Shown: positions 1 through 8,564 of the stretch, in pieces
Layout: each line of letters opens with the position of its first letter
Position numbering within the stretch: the stretch's first letter is position 1
Assembly: GCF_007989605.1 (NCBI RefSeq)
Contig: NZ_BJUL01000003.1
Span: forward strand, 124,001-188,000
DNA: 64,000 nt
DNA from: Vreelandella venusta
Lineage (GTDB): Bacteria; Pseudomonadota; Gammaproteobacteria; Pseudomonadales; Halomonadaceae
Direction: 5' to 3'
The notes under the pieces: model-generated
What the model was told of the DNA's origin: nothing
Databases searched by the model: none
What the model saw: the letters and a program-made list of their open reading frames with translations, nothing else
Position numbers and translations under genes: made by a program

Positions 1-400
1 GGTAATTACCTTCCACAATCACAATGCGCTGCGCTGGAGTAATCAACCGCCCTGCAGCTCGAGCGAGATCCAGCGGCCGGTCAAACACCGGCACCGCTAC
101 CGATTGGTCGGCGCGACGAATGCGCACTAAGTCATGGTGTAAGCCATCAACATCGAACGTGTGCGGCGCGCCTTTCACTGGCAGTTGCTCATCACCTAGC
201 ACGGCGTTATCGAAGTGGTAGCCATCCATCGGCACCACGGCTGCCTGCCCCGGCCGCTGCTGATTAATGGCATCGCATAACAGCGCGCTGCGATAAGACT
301 TGCCTGCTCCAGGTGGGCCCGCCAGGGCAACCATAAAACGTGCTTTGCCTTCGGCGGCATCCAACAGTTGGTGGCTTAACGAAACAAGATCAGGGGTCAT
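1..400 (-). CDS. P-loop kinase of the uridine-kinase/YggC/FrcK type, probable sugar kinase (3' end outside window)
   Basis: The reading frame begins at the ATG complementary to 398-400 and runs off the left edge after about 133 codons, so the C-terminal part is not seen. A Walker A motif GPPGAGKS sits at residues 28-35, and MDGYHFD around residues 64-70 is typical of the phosphoribulokinase/uridine kinase/pantothenate kinase fold. It starts 7 bp after the sorbitol dehydrogenase stop, so it is the last visible gene of the polyol operon. In such operons sorbitol or mannitol is oxidised to fructose, which must then be phosphorylated. I therefore infer a fructokinase-like role. The family is also annotated simply as nucleoside/nucleotide kinase, so the substrate is not certain. 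Confidence 0.75.
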   Translation of the reverse strand, partial: MTPDLVSLSHQLLDAAEGKARFMVALAGPPGAGKSYRSALLCDAINQQRPGQAAVVPMDGYHFDNAVLGDEQLPVKGAPHTFDVDGLHHDLVRIRRADQSVAVPVFDRPLDLARAAGRLITPAQRIVIVEGNY

Positions 401-407
401 AGGCGTA

Positions 408-1193
408 TCAACTCATCCAGTTGCCACCATCGACGTTGAGCGTCTGGGCAACGACGTAGTCACTATCCTGACTAGCAAGAAACACGGCGGCCCCCGTGTG
501 GTCTTGCGGCAATCCCATACGCCCAAAGGGTACAGACTCGCCCACCAAACGCTTTTTCTCGCCCAGCGGTCGGTTCTCATAGCGTGCAAACAGTGCATCG
601 ACTTCTTCCCACATCGGCGTATCCACTACCCCCGGTGCAATGCCGTTCACGTTAATACGGTGCTTGATCAAATCCAGCCCGCAGGACTGGGTCAGGCTAA
701 TCACAGCGGCTTTACTCGCACAGTAAACGCTGACGAGTGGCTCGCCCCGTCGGCCTGCCTGAGACGACATATTAATAATTTTCCCCCCTTGGCCTTGTGC
801 CACCATGGCGCGAGCCACGGTCTGCAGGGTAAAAAATAGCCCCTTGGCATTCACCGCAAACTGCTTGTCAAAGCTAGCCTCTGTCACCTCGAGCACCGGT
901 GCCATATCAAACACCGCGGCGTTATTGACTAAAATATCGATCCCGCCAAATCGCTCGGTAACGCTCGCCACCATGGCGTTGATCGAGGCTTGGTCGCACA
1001 CGTTCAGCACGACACCCATCACGCGCTCGGCGCCAGCGTCTTGTTGCAGCGTGGCGAGCGCATCGTCAATGGCGCTGGCATCGATGTCGGCCACAATTAC
1101 CTTCGCCCCTTCGGCGAGGTAGCGCTGAGCAATGGCTAAACCGATACCACGGGCACCGCCTGTGATGACGGCGCGTTTATTGAGCAGTTTCAT
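408..1193 (-). CDS. smoS: Sorbitol (polyol) dehydrogenase, short-chain dehydrogenase family
   Basis: This 261-residue SDR protein probably oxidises D-sorbitol to D-fructose with NAD+. It has the cofactor motif TGGARGIG (11-18), the structural motif NNAA (about 90-93), and the catalytic Ser143/144, Tyr157 (VYCASKA) and Lys161. The central IINMSSQAGRRGE stretch and the C-terminus YVVAQTLNVDGGNWMS closely resemble the Rhodobacter sphaeroides SmoS sequence as I remember it. The 5' end overlaps the HAD phosphatase gene by 17 bp and the kinase follows after 7 bp, so the genes are translationally coupled. Galactitol or related polyols are alternative substrates. Confidence 0.9.
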   Translation of the reverse strand: MKLLNKRAVITGGARGIGLAIAQRYLAEGAKVIVADIDASAIDDALATLQQDAGAERVMGVVLNVCDQASINAMVASVTERFGGIDILVNNAAVFDMAPVLEVTEASFDKQFAVNAKGLFFTLQTVARAMVAQGQGGKIINMSSQAGRRGEPLVSVYCASKAAVISLTQSCGLDLIKHRINVNGIAPGVVDTPMWEEVDALFARYENRPLGEKKRLVGESVPFGRMGLPQDHTGAAVFLASQDSDYVVAQTLNVDGGNWMS

Positions 1194-1875
1194 TGTTATC
1201 TTGTCCTTGCAAATGGGATTGCCACTCGTCTACTAAAGCGTGAAGTCCGCGCATATGGGGCAAAATTCGCCAAGCGCCCGCCGCCAGTAGCCGTGAGGAC
1301 TGTTGTTCATCTATATGACTCGCCCCCACAAAACCAATCACTCGCATGCCTGCAGCATAAGCAGCGGTTACCCCTGCCACGCTATCTTCTACCACCAGAC
1401 AGCGGCTGGGTGAGCAGCCAAGAGAACTGGCCGCTAAGTGATAAATAGCGGGGTCCGGTTTGGGGTTTTCGACTTGCTCGGCGGTGAAAATCGGCGCATC
1501 GCCCAGCGCGCCGTCCAGTTGGGTAGTGGCGAGCGATGCCAGCACGCGACAACGGCGGCTGTTCGACACCACGGCCTTAGGTAAGTCGATCCCGCTGACG
1601 GCGGCATGCACCCCTGCAATGGCGGTTAATTCCCTCGCCAAGCGCGCCTCAATAGCGCTATCAACCAGCTCAGCGGCATCGGGCGGCAACAAGTGACGGC
1701 TTAACTGTTCCAGGTGCTGGAGGATATTGGCCGTCGTCATACCCAGGGCTTGGCTAAGTAGTGTCGGGATATCCAGATCCGGTAGCCACTGCCCAAGGTG
1801 GATTTCCAGAGTCTCTTCAGCGAGTGCTTCGCTATCCACCAGGACGCCGTCACAATCAAAAATCAGCGCTTTCAT
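1177..1875 (-). CDS. HAD-superfamily (subfamily IA) sugar-phosphate phosphatase/phosphoglucomutase-like protein
   Basis: The 232-residue protein starts with the HAD nucleophile motif DCDGVLVDSE (Asp7 and Asp9). It has the second motif VVSNSRR near residue 105 and the metal-binding PKPDPAIY and VVEDSVAGV motifs typical of beta-phosphoglucomutase-like HAD-IA phosphatases. It overlaps the ATPase gene by 4 bp (ATGA) and the dehydrogenase gene by 17 bp, so it belongs to the polyol operon. HAD genes recur in polyol operons of this kind. A role in removing toxic or misphosphorylated sugar phosphates such as sorbitol-6-phosphate is inference. Confidence 0.85.
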   Translation of the reverse strand: MKALIFDCDGVLVDSEALAEETLEIHLGQWLPDLDIPTLLSQALGMTTANILQHLEQLSRHLLPPDAAELVDSAIEARLARELTAIAGVHAAVSGIDLPKAVVSNSRRCRVLASLATTQLDGALGDAPIFTAEQVENPKPDPAIYHLAASSLGCSPSRCLVVEDSVAGVTAAYAAGMRVIGFVGASHIDEQQSSRLLAAGAWRILPHMRGLHALVDEWQSHLQGQDNNETAQ

Positions 1876-3029
1876 ACCTGCTCCCCTGGAGAGGCAGGTT
1901 CCGTAGCCGCGCGATTATCTTGTCGGGTCAGCCCCGCTAACGGGTGCTGCTGCAGGCTAGGTAGGGCTAGCCCGCTTGCGTCAAACAGATGGGCGCGCTC
2001 GGGGGCAAAACCAAAACGCACGCTATCGTTGACCCGGTAGGCCACATCGCCATCAGCCATAATAGTGATCAGCTCATCGTCCATTTGAACGTAGAGCGAG
2101 GTTTGACCGCCGAGGCGCTCAAGCACTTTTATCTGCCCACTCAGCGGCCCCTGTTCATCAAGGACCAAGTGTTCTGGGCGAACACCCAGCTCAAGAGTGG
2201 CGTTAGTATCCAGGTGCCCACCGTCGACCGGCACACTGCGCTCACCGCCGCCGGGCAGACGAATCGCTACGCCTTCAGACGTTACGTCGGTCAACGTCAC
2301 CGGTAGAAAATTCATCTTCGGTGAGCCAATAAAGCCTGCCACAAAGCGATTGCGCGGATGGTGGTAGAGCGCCATTGGCGAGCCCACCTGCTCCACCACG
2401 CCATCGTGTAGCACAACGATTTTATCGGCCATGGTCATGGCTTCTATCTGATCGTGGGTGACGTAAATCATCGTGGCATCTAGTTCTTCATGCAGCCGTG
2501 CCAGCTCAATGCGCATCTGCACCCGCAACGCCGCATCCAAGTTGGAGAGCGGCTCGTCAAACAGAAAGATACTAGGGTTACGCACAATCGCCCGGCCAAT
2601 CGCCACCCGTTGGCGTTGTCCACCGGAGAGCGCTTTAGGCTTCCGATCTAATAGCGGCTCCAACTGCAGAATTTTGGCCGCCTCCAGCACTTTGGCGCGG
2701 CGCTCCTCTTTGGGCACTCCAGCCAGGCGCATGCTGAAGCCCATGTTGCCCTCAACCGTCATGTGCGGGTACAGCGCATAACTCTGGAATACCATGGCCA
2801 AGCCCCGGTCGGCGGGGCCCACATCGTTTATTCGCTTACCATCGATCAGAATGTCGCCGTCGCTTGCACTCTCCAAGCCTGCGATCATGCGCATCAGCGT
2901 GGATTTACCACAGCCCGAAGGGCCAACAAACACCACGAACTCGCGGTCGTTCACCTCGAGATCAATGCCTTTGATGACCTTGGTGTCGCCAAACTGTTTG
3001 ATAATGTTCTTCAGTTGTAAGGTTGCCAT
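1872..3029 (-). CDS. smoK: Polyol ABC transporter ATP-binding subunit (MalK/UgpC family)
   Basis: This 385-residue ATPase energises uptake through the two permeases upstream. Walker A GPSGCGKST lies at 36-44, the Q-loop FQSYALYPHM at 81-90, the signature LSGGQRQRVAIGRAI at 134-148, and Walker B FLFDEP with the D-loop SNLDA at 155-165. The H-loop is in YVTHDQIEAMT. The roughly 150 C-terminal residues form the OB/TOBE regulatory domain typical of MalK-like ATPases. It starts at an ATG 11 bp after the permease gene stop and ends in a 4-bp overlap with the HAD gene. It could equally be called mtlK. Sorbitol or mannitol as substrate is inferred from the linked dehydrogenase. Confidence 0.9.
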   Translation of the reverse strand: MATLQLKNIIKQFGDTKVIKGIDLEVNDREFVVFVGPSGCGKSTLMRMIAGLESASDGDILIDGKRINDVGPADRGLAMVFQSYALYPHMTVEGNMGFSMRLAGVPKEERRAKVLEAAKILQLEPLLDRKPKALSGGQRQRVAIGRAIVRNPSIFLFDEPLSNLDAALRVQMRIELARLHEELDATMIYVTHDQIEAMTMADKIVVLHDGVVEQVGSPMALYHHPRNRFVAGFIGSPKMNFLPVTLTDVTSEGVAIRLPGGGERSVPVDGGHLDTNATLELGVRPEHLVLDEQGPLSGQIKVLERLGGQTSLYVQMDDELITIMADGDVAYRVNDSVRFGFAPERAHLFDASGLALPSLQQHPLAGLTRQDNRAATEPASPGEQV

Positions 3030-3040
3030 GGGGAACTCCT

Positions 3041-3895
3041 TTACTTGACGGCGCCAAAGGTCAGGCCGCGCACCATTTGTTTTTGGGTCATCCAGCCGAG
3101 GATCAGGATGGGGGCGATTGCCATGGTGGAAGCCGCTGAAAGCTTGGCCCAGAATAGCCCTTCAGGGCTTGAGAACGAGGCAATATAAGCGGTCAGCGGC
3201 GCCGCTTTCGACGAGGTCAAGTTGAGACTCCAGAACGCTTCGTTCCAGCTCAAAATCACTGAAAGCAGCCCGGTAGAGGCGATGCCCGGCAACGTTAGCG
3301 GCAGCAGCAGGAAAAACACCTCCTGCAGAGTGGACGCGCCGTCCATCCTGCCGGCTTCCAGAATGTCTTTGGGCATATCCTTGAAGAAGGTGTAGAGCAT
3401 CCATACCACGATGGGCAGATTCATCAGGGTGTAAATAATGATTAGCCCGGTCCGGGTATCCAACAACCCCACATCTCGGAAAATCAAATAGATAGGTACC
3501 AAGACACCGACAGGTGGCAGCATTTTGGTAGACAGCATCCAGAGCAGCGTGCCCTTGGTGCGCTTAGTCGGCAAAAAGGCCATGGCATACGCCGATGGAA
3601 TGGCAATCAGCAGTGCTAAAAAAGTCGAGCCAAACGCCACGACGACGCTGTTTAGCGCAAAACGCGCATAGCCCGAGCGTGCCTGAACGGCTTGATAGCT
3701 CTCAAGCGTGGGGGAAAAGATAAAGCTTGGATCTGCAATCGCTGCCGTTTCGGTTTTAAATCCGGTCAGCACCATCCACAGGATGGGAAAAAAGATAATC
3801 AGGGCAATCGACCAGCCCACTAGAGTTAAGACCAGTTGCCTGATGGGCAACGAGCGAGCGTTAGCTGGCGCGACGCTATTACGATGAAGTGTCAT
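3041..3895 (-). CDS. smoG: Polyol ABC transporter permease (MalG-like)
   Basis: This inner-membrane permease has about 284 residues and six predicted membrane segments. It carries the EAA loop (EAGRMDGASTLQEVFFLLLP) that contacts the ATPase. I chose the ATG at 3895 because it is preceded by GGGAGC at suitable spacing. A GTG nine codons upstream would also be in frame. Together with the next permease it forms the transmembrane channel of a CUT1-family sugar-alcohol importer, and it lies about 30 bp downstream of that gene. Confidence 0.88.
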   Translation of the reverse strand: MTLHRNSVAPANARSLPIRQLVLTLVGWSIALIIFFPILWMVLTGFKTETAAIADPSFIFSPTLESYQAVQARSGYARFALNSVVVAFGSTFLALLIAIPSAYAMAFLPTKRTKGTLLWMLSTKMLPPVGVLVPIYLIFRDVGLLDTRTGLIIIYTLMNLPIVVWMLYTFFKDMPKDILEAGRMDGASTLQEVFFLLLPLTLPGIASTGLLSVILSWNEAFWSLNLTSSKAAPLTAYIASFSSPEGLFWAKLSAASTMAIAPILILGWMTQKQMVRGLTFGAVK

Positions 3896-3927
3896 TGAAA
3901 TGCTCCCAAGACGCCCTGTCACCGGGG

Positions 3928-4818
3928 TTAGTCTTCTAAGTTCTTAGCGACCATACGGACAAGGAAAATCGCGACGATATTGGCGAGAATGATGGCGATC
4001 ACCCCACCCGCTGAGGCCAAGCCCACATCGAAATCCAGTAGCGCTTGGATATAGATCAAATAGGCTAAGTTAGTGGTCGCGAGTCCCGGCCCGCCGGAGG
4101 TGGTGACAAAAATCTCAGCAAAAATCGTCAGCAAGAAGATCATTTCAATCATGATCACCACGCTGATGGCACGCTTTAGGTGCGGCAGCGTAATGAAGAA
4201 GAAAATCGCCAGTGGCCCAGCACCATCCATGCGCGCTGCTTCCACCTGGTCTTCATCCAGCGACTGCATGGCGGTGAGCAGGATCAATAGTGCAAACGGC
4301 AGCCACTGCCACGACACAATAATGATGATGGAGGTCAGCGGTAGCGATGAGAACCAGTCCAGTGCAGGCAGCCCTAGCGACTGCGCCAGCCACGCTAGCA
4401 CCCCATTAGAGGGGTGCATCATCATGTTTTTCCATACCAGCGCGCTCACCGTTGGCATGACAAAGAAGGGAGAAATCGCCAGCACGCGGGCAATGCCACG
4501 CCCAGCAAACTCCTGCTGAAACAGCACCGCGAGCAGCGTGCCGCCCACCACGGTAACCACCAGTACCGAACCTACCAGTAATAGGGTGGTGCCCATCGCC
4601 GACCATAACGCAGGGTCAGTCAGCAAGTATTCATAGTTTTCCAGCCCGGCGAAGCCGGTCATCCCTGGCATGAGTAAGTTATAGCGCTGAAAAGAGAACC
4701 AGATCGTCATGCCCAGGGGCACGATCATCCAGAGCAGCAGCAGCAATACCGCGGGCGCTTGAAGCGAAAGCGTTCTTAGCCCACCGACCGTTCGGCCAGA
4801 AGCACGTGTTCTATTCAT
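3928..4818 (-). CDS. smoF: Polyol ABC transporter permease (MalF-like)
   Basis: This 296-residue inner-membrane protein begins with a short charged N-terminus and has six predicted hydrophobic helices. Its EAA loop (EAARMDGAGPLAIFFFITLP) is followed by a long hydrophobic C-terminal third. Its position directly after the binding protein gene and before the second permease matches sorbitol/mannitol (smo/mtl) operons of proteobacteria. It starts at the ATG at 4818. The 80-bp gap to the binding-protein gene holds no clear terminator, so co-transcription is likely. Confidence 0.88.
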   Translation of the reverse strand: MNRTRASGRTVGGLRTLSLQAPAVLLLLLWMIVPLGMTIWFSFQRYNLLMPGMTGFAGLENYEYLLTDPALWSAMGTTLLLVGSVLVVTVVGGTLLAVLFQQEFAGRGIARVLAISPFFVMPTVSALVWKNMMMHPSNGVLAWLAQSLGLPALDWFSSLPLTSIIIIVSWQWLPFALLILLTAMQSLDEDQVEAARMDGAGPLAIFFFITLPHLKRAISVVIMIEMIFLLTIFAEIFVTTSGGPGLATTNLAYLIYIQALLDFDVGLASAGGVIAIILANIVAIFLVRMVAKNLED

Positions 4819-4898
4819 GGAAACACCTACAAGAAAACAGACCTGCTAGAACCACTGAAATACGCCTGCCCACATAACCGGGCAGACGTAAGAGTGCA

Positions 4899-6221
4899 TT
4901 AACGTTCGATGTAGCCTGCCCGCTGCATGGTGCGCTCGGTGGCTCGCTGAGCGCTATCAAGCGCCTGAGCTACTGAGGTGTCACCGGTCAGGGCGGCGGC
5001 AATCGTTTGGCCCACTTGCGTACCAATCGACTGGAACTCAGGAATACCTACAAACTGAACGCCGACATAGGGGGTTGGCTCTAGGCTGGAGTCGGTAGGA
5101 TCAGCTTCTTGTATGGCGTTAAGCACAAAATCAGCAAAGGGCGCGGCATCAACGTACTGCTCGTTGGCGTAGGTGGATTCACGAGTCCCCGGCGGTACGC
5201 TGGTCCAGCCGTTCGTTTCGCCAACAAGCTCGACGTACTCCTGTGAAGTCGCCCAGGTAATGAATTGCTGTGCTGCTTCTTTGTGCTCTGAGGAAGCGGG
5301 AATCGCCAGCGCCCAGGACCACAGCCAATGAGAGCCTTTAGGGGTTTTGGCGATGGGGGCTGGCGCAAAACCTAGCGTACCTGCTACGTCAGACTCGTTT
5401 TCATCATAGAGTTTGCCTGCTGCCGAGGTGGCATCAACCCACATGGCGCAGTTCCCACGAGAAAAAAGCGCTAGGTTTTCGTTAAAGCCGTTGGAGCTGG
5501 CACCGGGCGGACCGTAGTTGCTTAGCAGGTCAACATAGAACGCAAGCGCATTGTTCCAGGCCTCAGAGTTAAGCTCCGGGTTCCACTGCTCATCAAACCA
5601 GCGGCCGCCAAAGGTGTTCACCAGCGTCGAGACAAAGGCCATGTTCTCGCCCCACCCCGGCTTACCGCGCAAGCAAATACCTGCCAGGTTCTCTTCGCTA
5701 CCGTGTAACCGCTCGGCCCAGTCGCGCACCTGCTCCCAGGTTGGCTGCGCTGGCATCTCGATGCCAGCCTGCTCAAACAGATCGGTGCGGTAGTACATCA
5801 TGGAGCTTTCCGCATAGAACGGCAGAGCGTGCAGCGTGCCATCTAGGCTTAGGCCATCGCGTACCGATGCCAGTAAATCATCTTCATTGTAGTCATCGGG
5901 CAAGTTTTCCAGCGGCTCAAGCCAGCCACGATCTGCCCAGATGGGCACTTCATAAGTACCGATAGTCATCACATCGAACTGCCCGCCACCGGTGGCAATA
6001 TCCGTGGTCATACGCTGACGCAGCACATTCTCCTCAAGCACGACCCAGTCCAGAGTGATATCCGGGTGCGCTTGCTCAAAGGCATCGGTCAGGCTCTGCA
6101 TGATGACCATGTCGTTATTGTTTACCGTGGCAACGGTGATTTCTGTTTGAGCGTGGGCTTGGCCAGCTACCGCAATAGCGGCCGCTAGGGTTGTGACGGG
6201 AAAAAGACGTGCAAGACGCAT
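4899..6221 (-). CDS. smoE: Polyol ABC transporter periplasmic substrate-binding protein
   Basis: This is a 440-residue extracellular solute-binding protein of family 1, with a clear Sec signal peptide (MRLARLF then a hydrophobic stretch, cleavage after AHA at about residue 24). The mature part has features of sugar-alcohol receptors: EITVATVNNNDMV at the start, YYRTDLFEQAGIEMPAQPTWEQ in the hinge region, and WLWSWALAIPASS. It is the first gene of the leftward operon and is preceded by a 267-bp regulatory region with palindromic sites. Sorbitol and/or mannitol binding is inferred from the operon. Confidence 0.9.
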   Translation of the reverse strand: MRLARLFPVTTLAAAIAVAGQAHAQTEITVATVNNNDMVIMQSLTDAFEQAHPDITLDWVVLEENVLRQRMTTDIATGGGQFDVMTIGTYEVPIWADRGWLEPLENLPDDYNEDDLLASVRDGLSLDGTLHALPFYAESSMMYYRTDLFEQAGIEMPAQPTWEQVRDWAERLHGSEENLAGICLRGKPGWGENMAFVSTLVNTFGGRWFDEQWNPELNSEAWNNALAFYVDLLSNYGPPGASSNGFNENLALFSRGNCAMWVDATSAAGKLYDENESDVAGTLGFAPAPIAKTPKGSHWLWSWALAIPASSEHKEAAQQFITWATSQEYVELVGETNGWTSVPPGTRESTYANEQYVDAAPFADFVLNAIQEADPTDSSLEPTPYVGVQFVGIPEFQSIGTQVGQTIAAALTGDTSVAQALDSAQRATERTMQRAGYIER

Positions 6222-6275
6222 ACAGCTTTCCTCTTGGCAAATATTGGCATTGTTTTTATCGGCACAGCGATTACT

Positions 6276-6354
6276 GGAACTGTCGTTATTAGGGCTGTTG
6301 TTATTAAGGACTGTGGTTATTAAGGACTGTGGTTATTGGCAATGTAGCTATTGG
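6276..6354. repeat. Five imperfect 16-bp tandem repeats in the polyol operon leader
   Basis: Units start at 6276, 6292, 6308, 6324 and 6340. Units three and four are GGACTGTGGTTATTAA and GGACTGTGGTTATTGG; the others differ at several positions and the last is one base short. The array lies between the start of the binding-protein gene (6221) and the palindromic operator-like cluster (6368-6402), so it is probably in the untranslated leader or near the promoter. No function is evident. Confidence 0.75.
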
Positions 6355-6367
6355 CACCACAGCCAAC

Positions 6368-6402
6368 TTGATCAAATTGATCAACTATCGATCAAATGAT
6401 CG
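6368..6402. promoter_or_regulatory. Cluster of palindromic operator-like sites, candidate SorC-type regulator binding region
   Basis: Two copies of the perfect 8-bp palindrome TTGATCAA (6368-6375 and 6377-6384) are separated by one base. They are followed by the inverted repeat CGATCA-AA-TGATCG (6389-6402). The dense repetition of TGATC half-sites between the operon and the divergent-facing regulator region suggests an operator for the SorC-family protein encoded at 6489-7445. SorC/DeoR-type regulators commonly act as tetramers on paired palindromes. That this regulator uses these sites is inference. Confidence 0.5.
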
Positions 6403-6488
6403 TACGAAAGCCAAAAAAAAGCAAAGCCTACTCTTTTAGACTTTATGCTAATTCATTCAGCTATTTGCATGTTGCACTGCGCTATAAT

Positions 6489-7445
6489 TCATTGAGCAAT
6501 AGTGTTAACGATTTGTCTCGCCGCAATTTCATCCGTTATCAATCCTTTTAACCAGCCTCCTCGCAATGCTGCCCGTATGGCGGGCGCTTTATCGTGCCCA
6601 CCCGCTATTGCCACCATAAGATGCTTACCGAAACGCTCTAGAGGCAAGCTGGTCACTCGCCGTGTTATTGAGCAATCAATCACCTCGCCCTGATCGTTAA
6701 GCGGCCAGCCCAGCAACTCACCTACCGCTTTAAGGCTCAATAGCTCATCTAACTCACTTTCGCTGATGAAGTGGTCTTGAAACAGCGTGGCTTGCCGATC
6801 GATTCTGCCGACCCCAATAAAGGCAGCTTCAGATTCTCTCGCCACATCGGCAATCGCTTTAAACAGGCGCTGTGTCAGCATGGCCTCTTTCTCGACTAAC
6901 GACTCCGCTACCACGGGTGCAGGTAGTAAAAAGCGCTCGCCGCCCGTTTTATCCGCCAGCAGCATGACCGCGTCGTAGCGGTTAGCCGAACCATCCCTGG
7001 CAACATTACCCACCAAAGAAACAAAGCGATGTTGGGGCCGCTCAATACGGCTAAGAGCCTCTACCGCAGCCCTAACCGAGCGCCCAGTCCCCAAAGACAG
7101 CGTTAATGGATCGCTGCGCTCTACCAAACGAGCCATCCGCTCAGCACCTGCAACAGCTAAATAATACGCAGCATTTTCAGGTGCCTGGCTATCGGCGGGC
7201 ACAACATCGCAATATGCCAAGCCAAAATGATCGCGAAGCACGCTGCCTAATGTCATACAGGTAGAAATAGGATGGTCAATATGGACCTTTACCAACCCTC
7301 CTTGCCTTGCGAGCGCTAACAGGCGCTGGACACCGGGTCGAGAAACCCCTAACTGGTTGGCAATTTCATCCTGAGTCATACCACCGACATAAGACATCCA
7401 AGCGGCTCTGGCCGCCTGATCAAGCTTCACCTCAAACTTATCCAT
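6489..7445 (-). CDS. SorC-family sugar-binding transcriptional regulator of the polyol operon
   Basis: The protein has about 318 residues from the ATG at 7445. An in-frame GTG at 7496 would add 17 residues that look unlike the family, and neither start has a strong ribosome binding site. The N-terminal helix-turn-helix lies in GGMTQDEIANQLGVSRPGVQRLL (about 21-43). The rest is the SorC/DeoR-type sugar-phosphate-binding domain, with LSLGTGRSVRAAVEAL and the C-terminal VAIAGGHDKAPAIRAAL motif. It lies just upstream of the polyol transport operon in the same direction, with operator-like palindromes in between. By analogy with SmoR/MtlR-like regulators it probably senses the polyol or a phosphorylated derivative. 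Confidence 0.88.
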   Translation of the reverse strand: MDKFEVKLDQAARAAWMSYVGGMTQDEIANQLGVSRPGVQRLLALARQGGLVKVHIDHPISTCMTLGSVLRDHFGLAYCDVVPADSQAPENAAYYLAVAGAERMARLVERSDPLTLSLGTGRSVRAAVEALSRIERPQHRFVSLVGNVARDGSANRYDAVMLLADKTGGERFLLPAPVVAESLVEKEAMLTQRLFKAIADVARESEAAFIGVGRIDRQATLFQDHFISESELDELLSLKAVGELLGWPLNDQGEVIDCSITRRVTSLPLERFGKHLMVAIAGGHDKAPAIRAALRGGWLKGLITDEIAARQIVNTIAQ

Positions 7446-7540
7446 TGACACACTCACTGCCCTATAATTTGAAATATTGTCGCACAACGCCTTCACTAGG
7501 GCTCTTGCGCCATCGTTTATTAATAAGGATAAAGTTGACT

Positions 7541-7852
7541 ATGTACAAGCTTGCTTTTTTTGTTCCCGTTGAAGATGCCGAGAGTGTTAAAGAAGCGGTC
7601 TTTGAGACAGGCGCTGGCCGACTTGGTGATTATGAAGCCTGCTGTTTTCAAACCCGCGGTACCGGCCAGTTCCGCCCGCTAGAGGGTGCGCACCCCCATA
7701 TTGGACACGTAGGATCACTTGAAACTGTCGAAGAAGTGAAGGTGGAGCTTGTTTGCCGCGATGAGTATATACGGGCAGCGATTGCGGCATTGAAGTTAGC
7801 CCACCCCTATGAAGAGGTGGCCTATGATGTTTGGCAATTGGCCGACCTGTAA
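7541..7852 (+). CDS. YqfO/NIF3-associated CutA-like domain protein
   Basis: This 103-residue protein starts at the ATG at 7541, behind AAGGAT at 7525-7530; the frame is open further upstream but without a plausible start. It has the pattern MYKLAFFVPVEDAESVKEAVFETGAGRLG, then GTGQFRPLEGAHPHIG and a C-terminal AHPYEEVAYDVW. These are hallmarks of the stand-alone form of the domain inserted in NIF3/YqfO (DUF34) proteins, which has a CutA/PII-like fold. The biochemical role is not established; metal or nucleotide binding has been suggested for related proteins. It is divergent from the SorC-type regulator. Confidence 0.85.
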   Translation: MYKLAFFVPVEDAESVKEAVFETGAGRLGDYEACCFQTRGTGQFRPLEGAHPHIGHVGSLETVEEVKVELVCRDEYIRAAIAALKLAHPYEEVAYDVWQLADL

Positions 7853-7912
7853 TTCAGCAATACAAGGCGTTAGAAGACCACGTGGCGAGCAACGCCTAAA
7901 CAGCAATAAAAC

Positions 7913-8470
7913 TTAGGCGCTGCCAAAATATCGCTCTCTGTCTTCAGGGGTAATTGAGCTGATGTGCAGCGGGTAGTGGGCATTTTTACGGTCTTCATAA
8001 AAGTGCTGTAACGTGCGCTCAATCGTTGGAAAAGCAAGCTCGTCCCAAGGAATTTCATGCTCTTCGAACAGCGCTACTTCCAAGCTTTCAGGGCCTGCGC
8101 TAAAACCACCGAGAAGCTCTGCACGAAAAATCATATACACTTGATTGATATGAGGCAGATCAATGAGCGTATATAACCCCTCCAGCTTGACCTCTGCAAC
8201 GGCCTCCTCCCAGGTCTCGCGTGCGGCAGCCTGCTGAGTGGTTTCGGCGTTTTCCATATAGCCCGCGGGTAGCGTCCAATACCCTTTGCGCGGAGAAATC
8301 GCCCGTTTACACAGCAATATTTTATCGTCAATCACCGGCAGCGTACCCGCCACAATACGCGGATTCTGGTAATGAATAGTGCCGCAGGCATCGCATAAAT
8401 AGCGCGAACGGTCATCGCCTTCAGGAACAGCAAAACGGACTTTTTCACCACACTGACTACAAAAATTCAT
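7913..8470 (-). CDS. NUDIX hydrolase with N-terminal zinc ribbon
   Basis: This 185-residue protein hydrolyses some nucleoside-diphosphate-linked compound. Four cysteines (Cys4, Cys7, Cys26, Cys29) form a zinc ribbon, and the Nudix box runs from Gly70 to about residue 92, with Glu76, Arg84-Glu85 and Glu88-Glu89 all present. The ATG at 8470 was chosen because the ribbon begins right after it; the extra upstream frame is not family-like. NudC-like NADH pyrophosphatases share the ribbon-plus-Nudix layout but are longer, so ADP-ribose or another dinucleotide is possible. It converges with the YqfO-like gene and diverges from the next NUDIX gene. Confidence 0.87.
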   Translation of the reverse strand: MNFCSQCGEKVRFAVPEGDDRSRYLCDACGTIHYQNPRIVAGTLPVIDDKILLCKRAISPRKGYWTLPAGYMENAETTQQAAARETWEEAVAEVKLEGLYTLIDLPHINQVYMIFRAELLGGFSAGPESLEVALFEEHEIPWDELAFPTIERTLQHFYEDRKNAHYPLHISSITPEDRERYFGSA

Positions 8471-8564
8471 CGCGTTTTCTCTACGGCTGATGGGGCAAGG
8501 CTTTAACGTACTTGACGTCAATAACCGCTGCTGGGTAAAAGAGAACAAAGTAAATGGAAACCCT

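Noticed and set aside
300-839. 179-codon rightward frame opposite the sorbitol dehydrogenase gene
   Set aside because: No recognisable domain, odd composition, and fully antisense to a clear SDR gene.
4073-4519. 148-codon rightward frame opposite the permease gene
   Set aside because: Met/Ser-rich sequence typical of an antisense shadow of a membrane protein; no start signals or family.
6276-6354. CRISPR-like array
   Set aside because: The units are contiguous with no spacers, and no cas gene is present; it is a simple tandem repeat.
7445-7468. TTGACA and TATAAT in front of the YqfO-like gene
   Set aside because: Each hexamer is perfect, but they are only 12 bp apart, which is too short for a sigma-70 promoter; no better partner was found at 16-18 bp.
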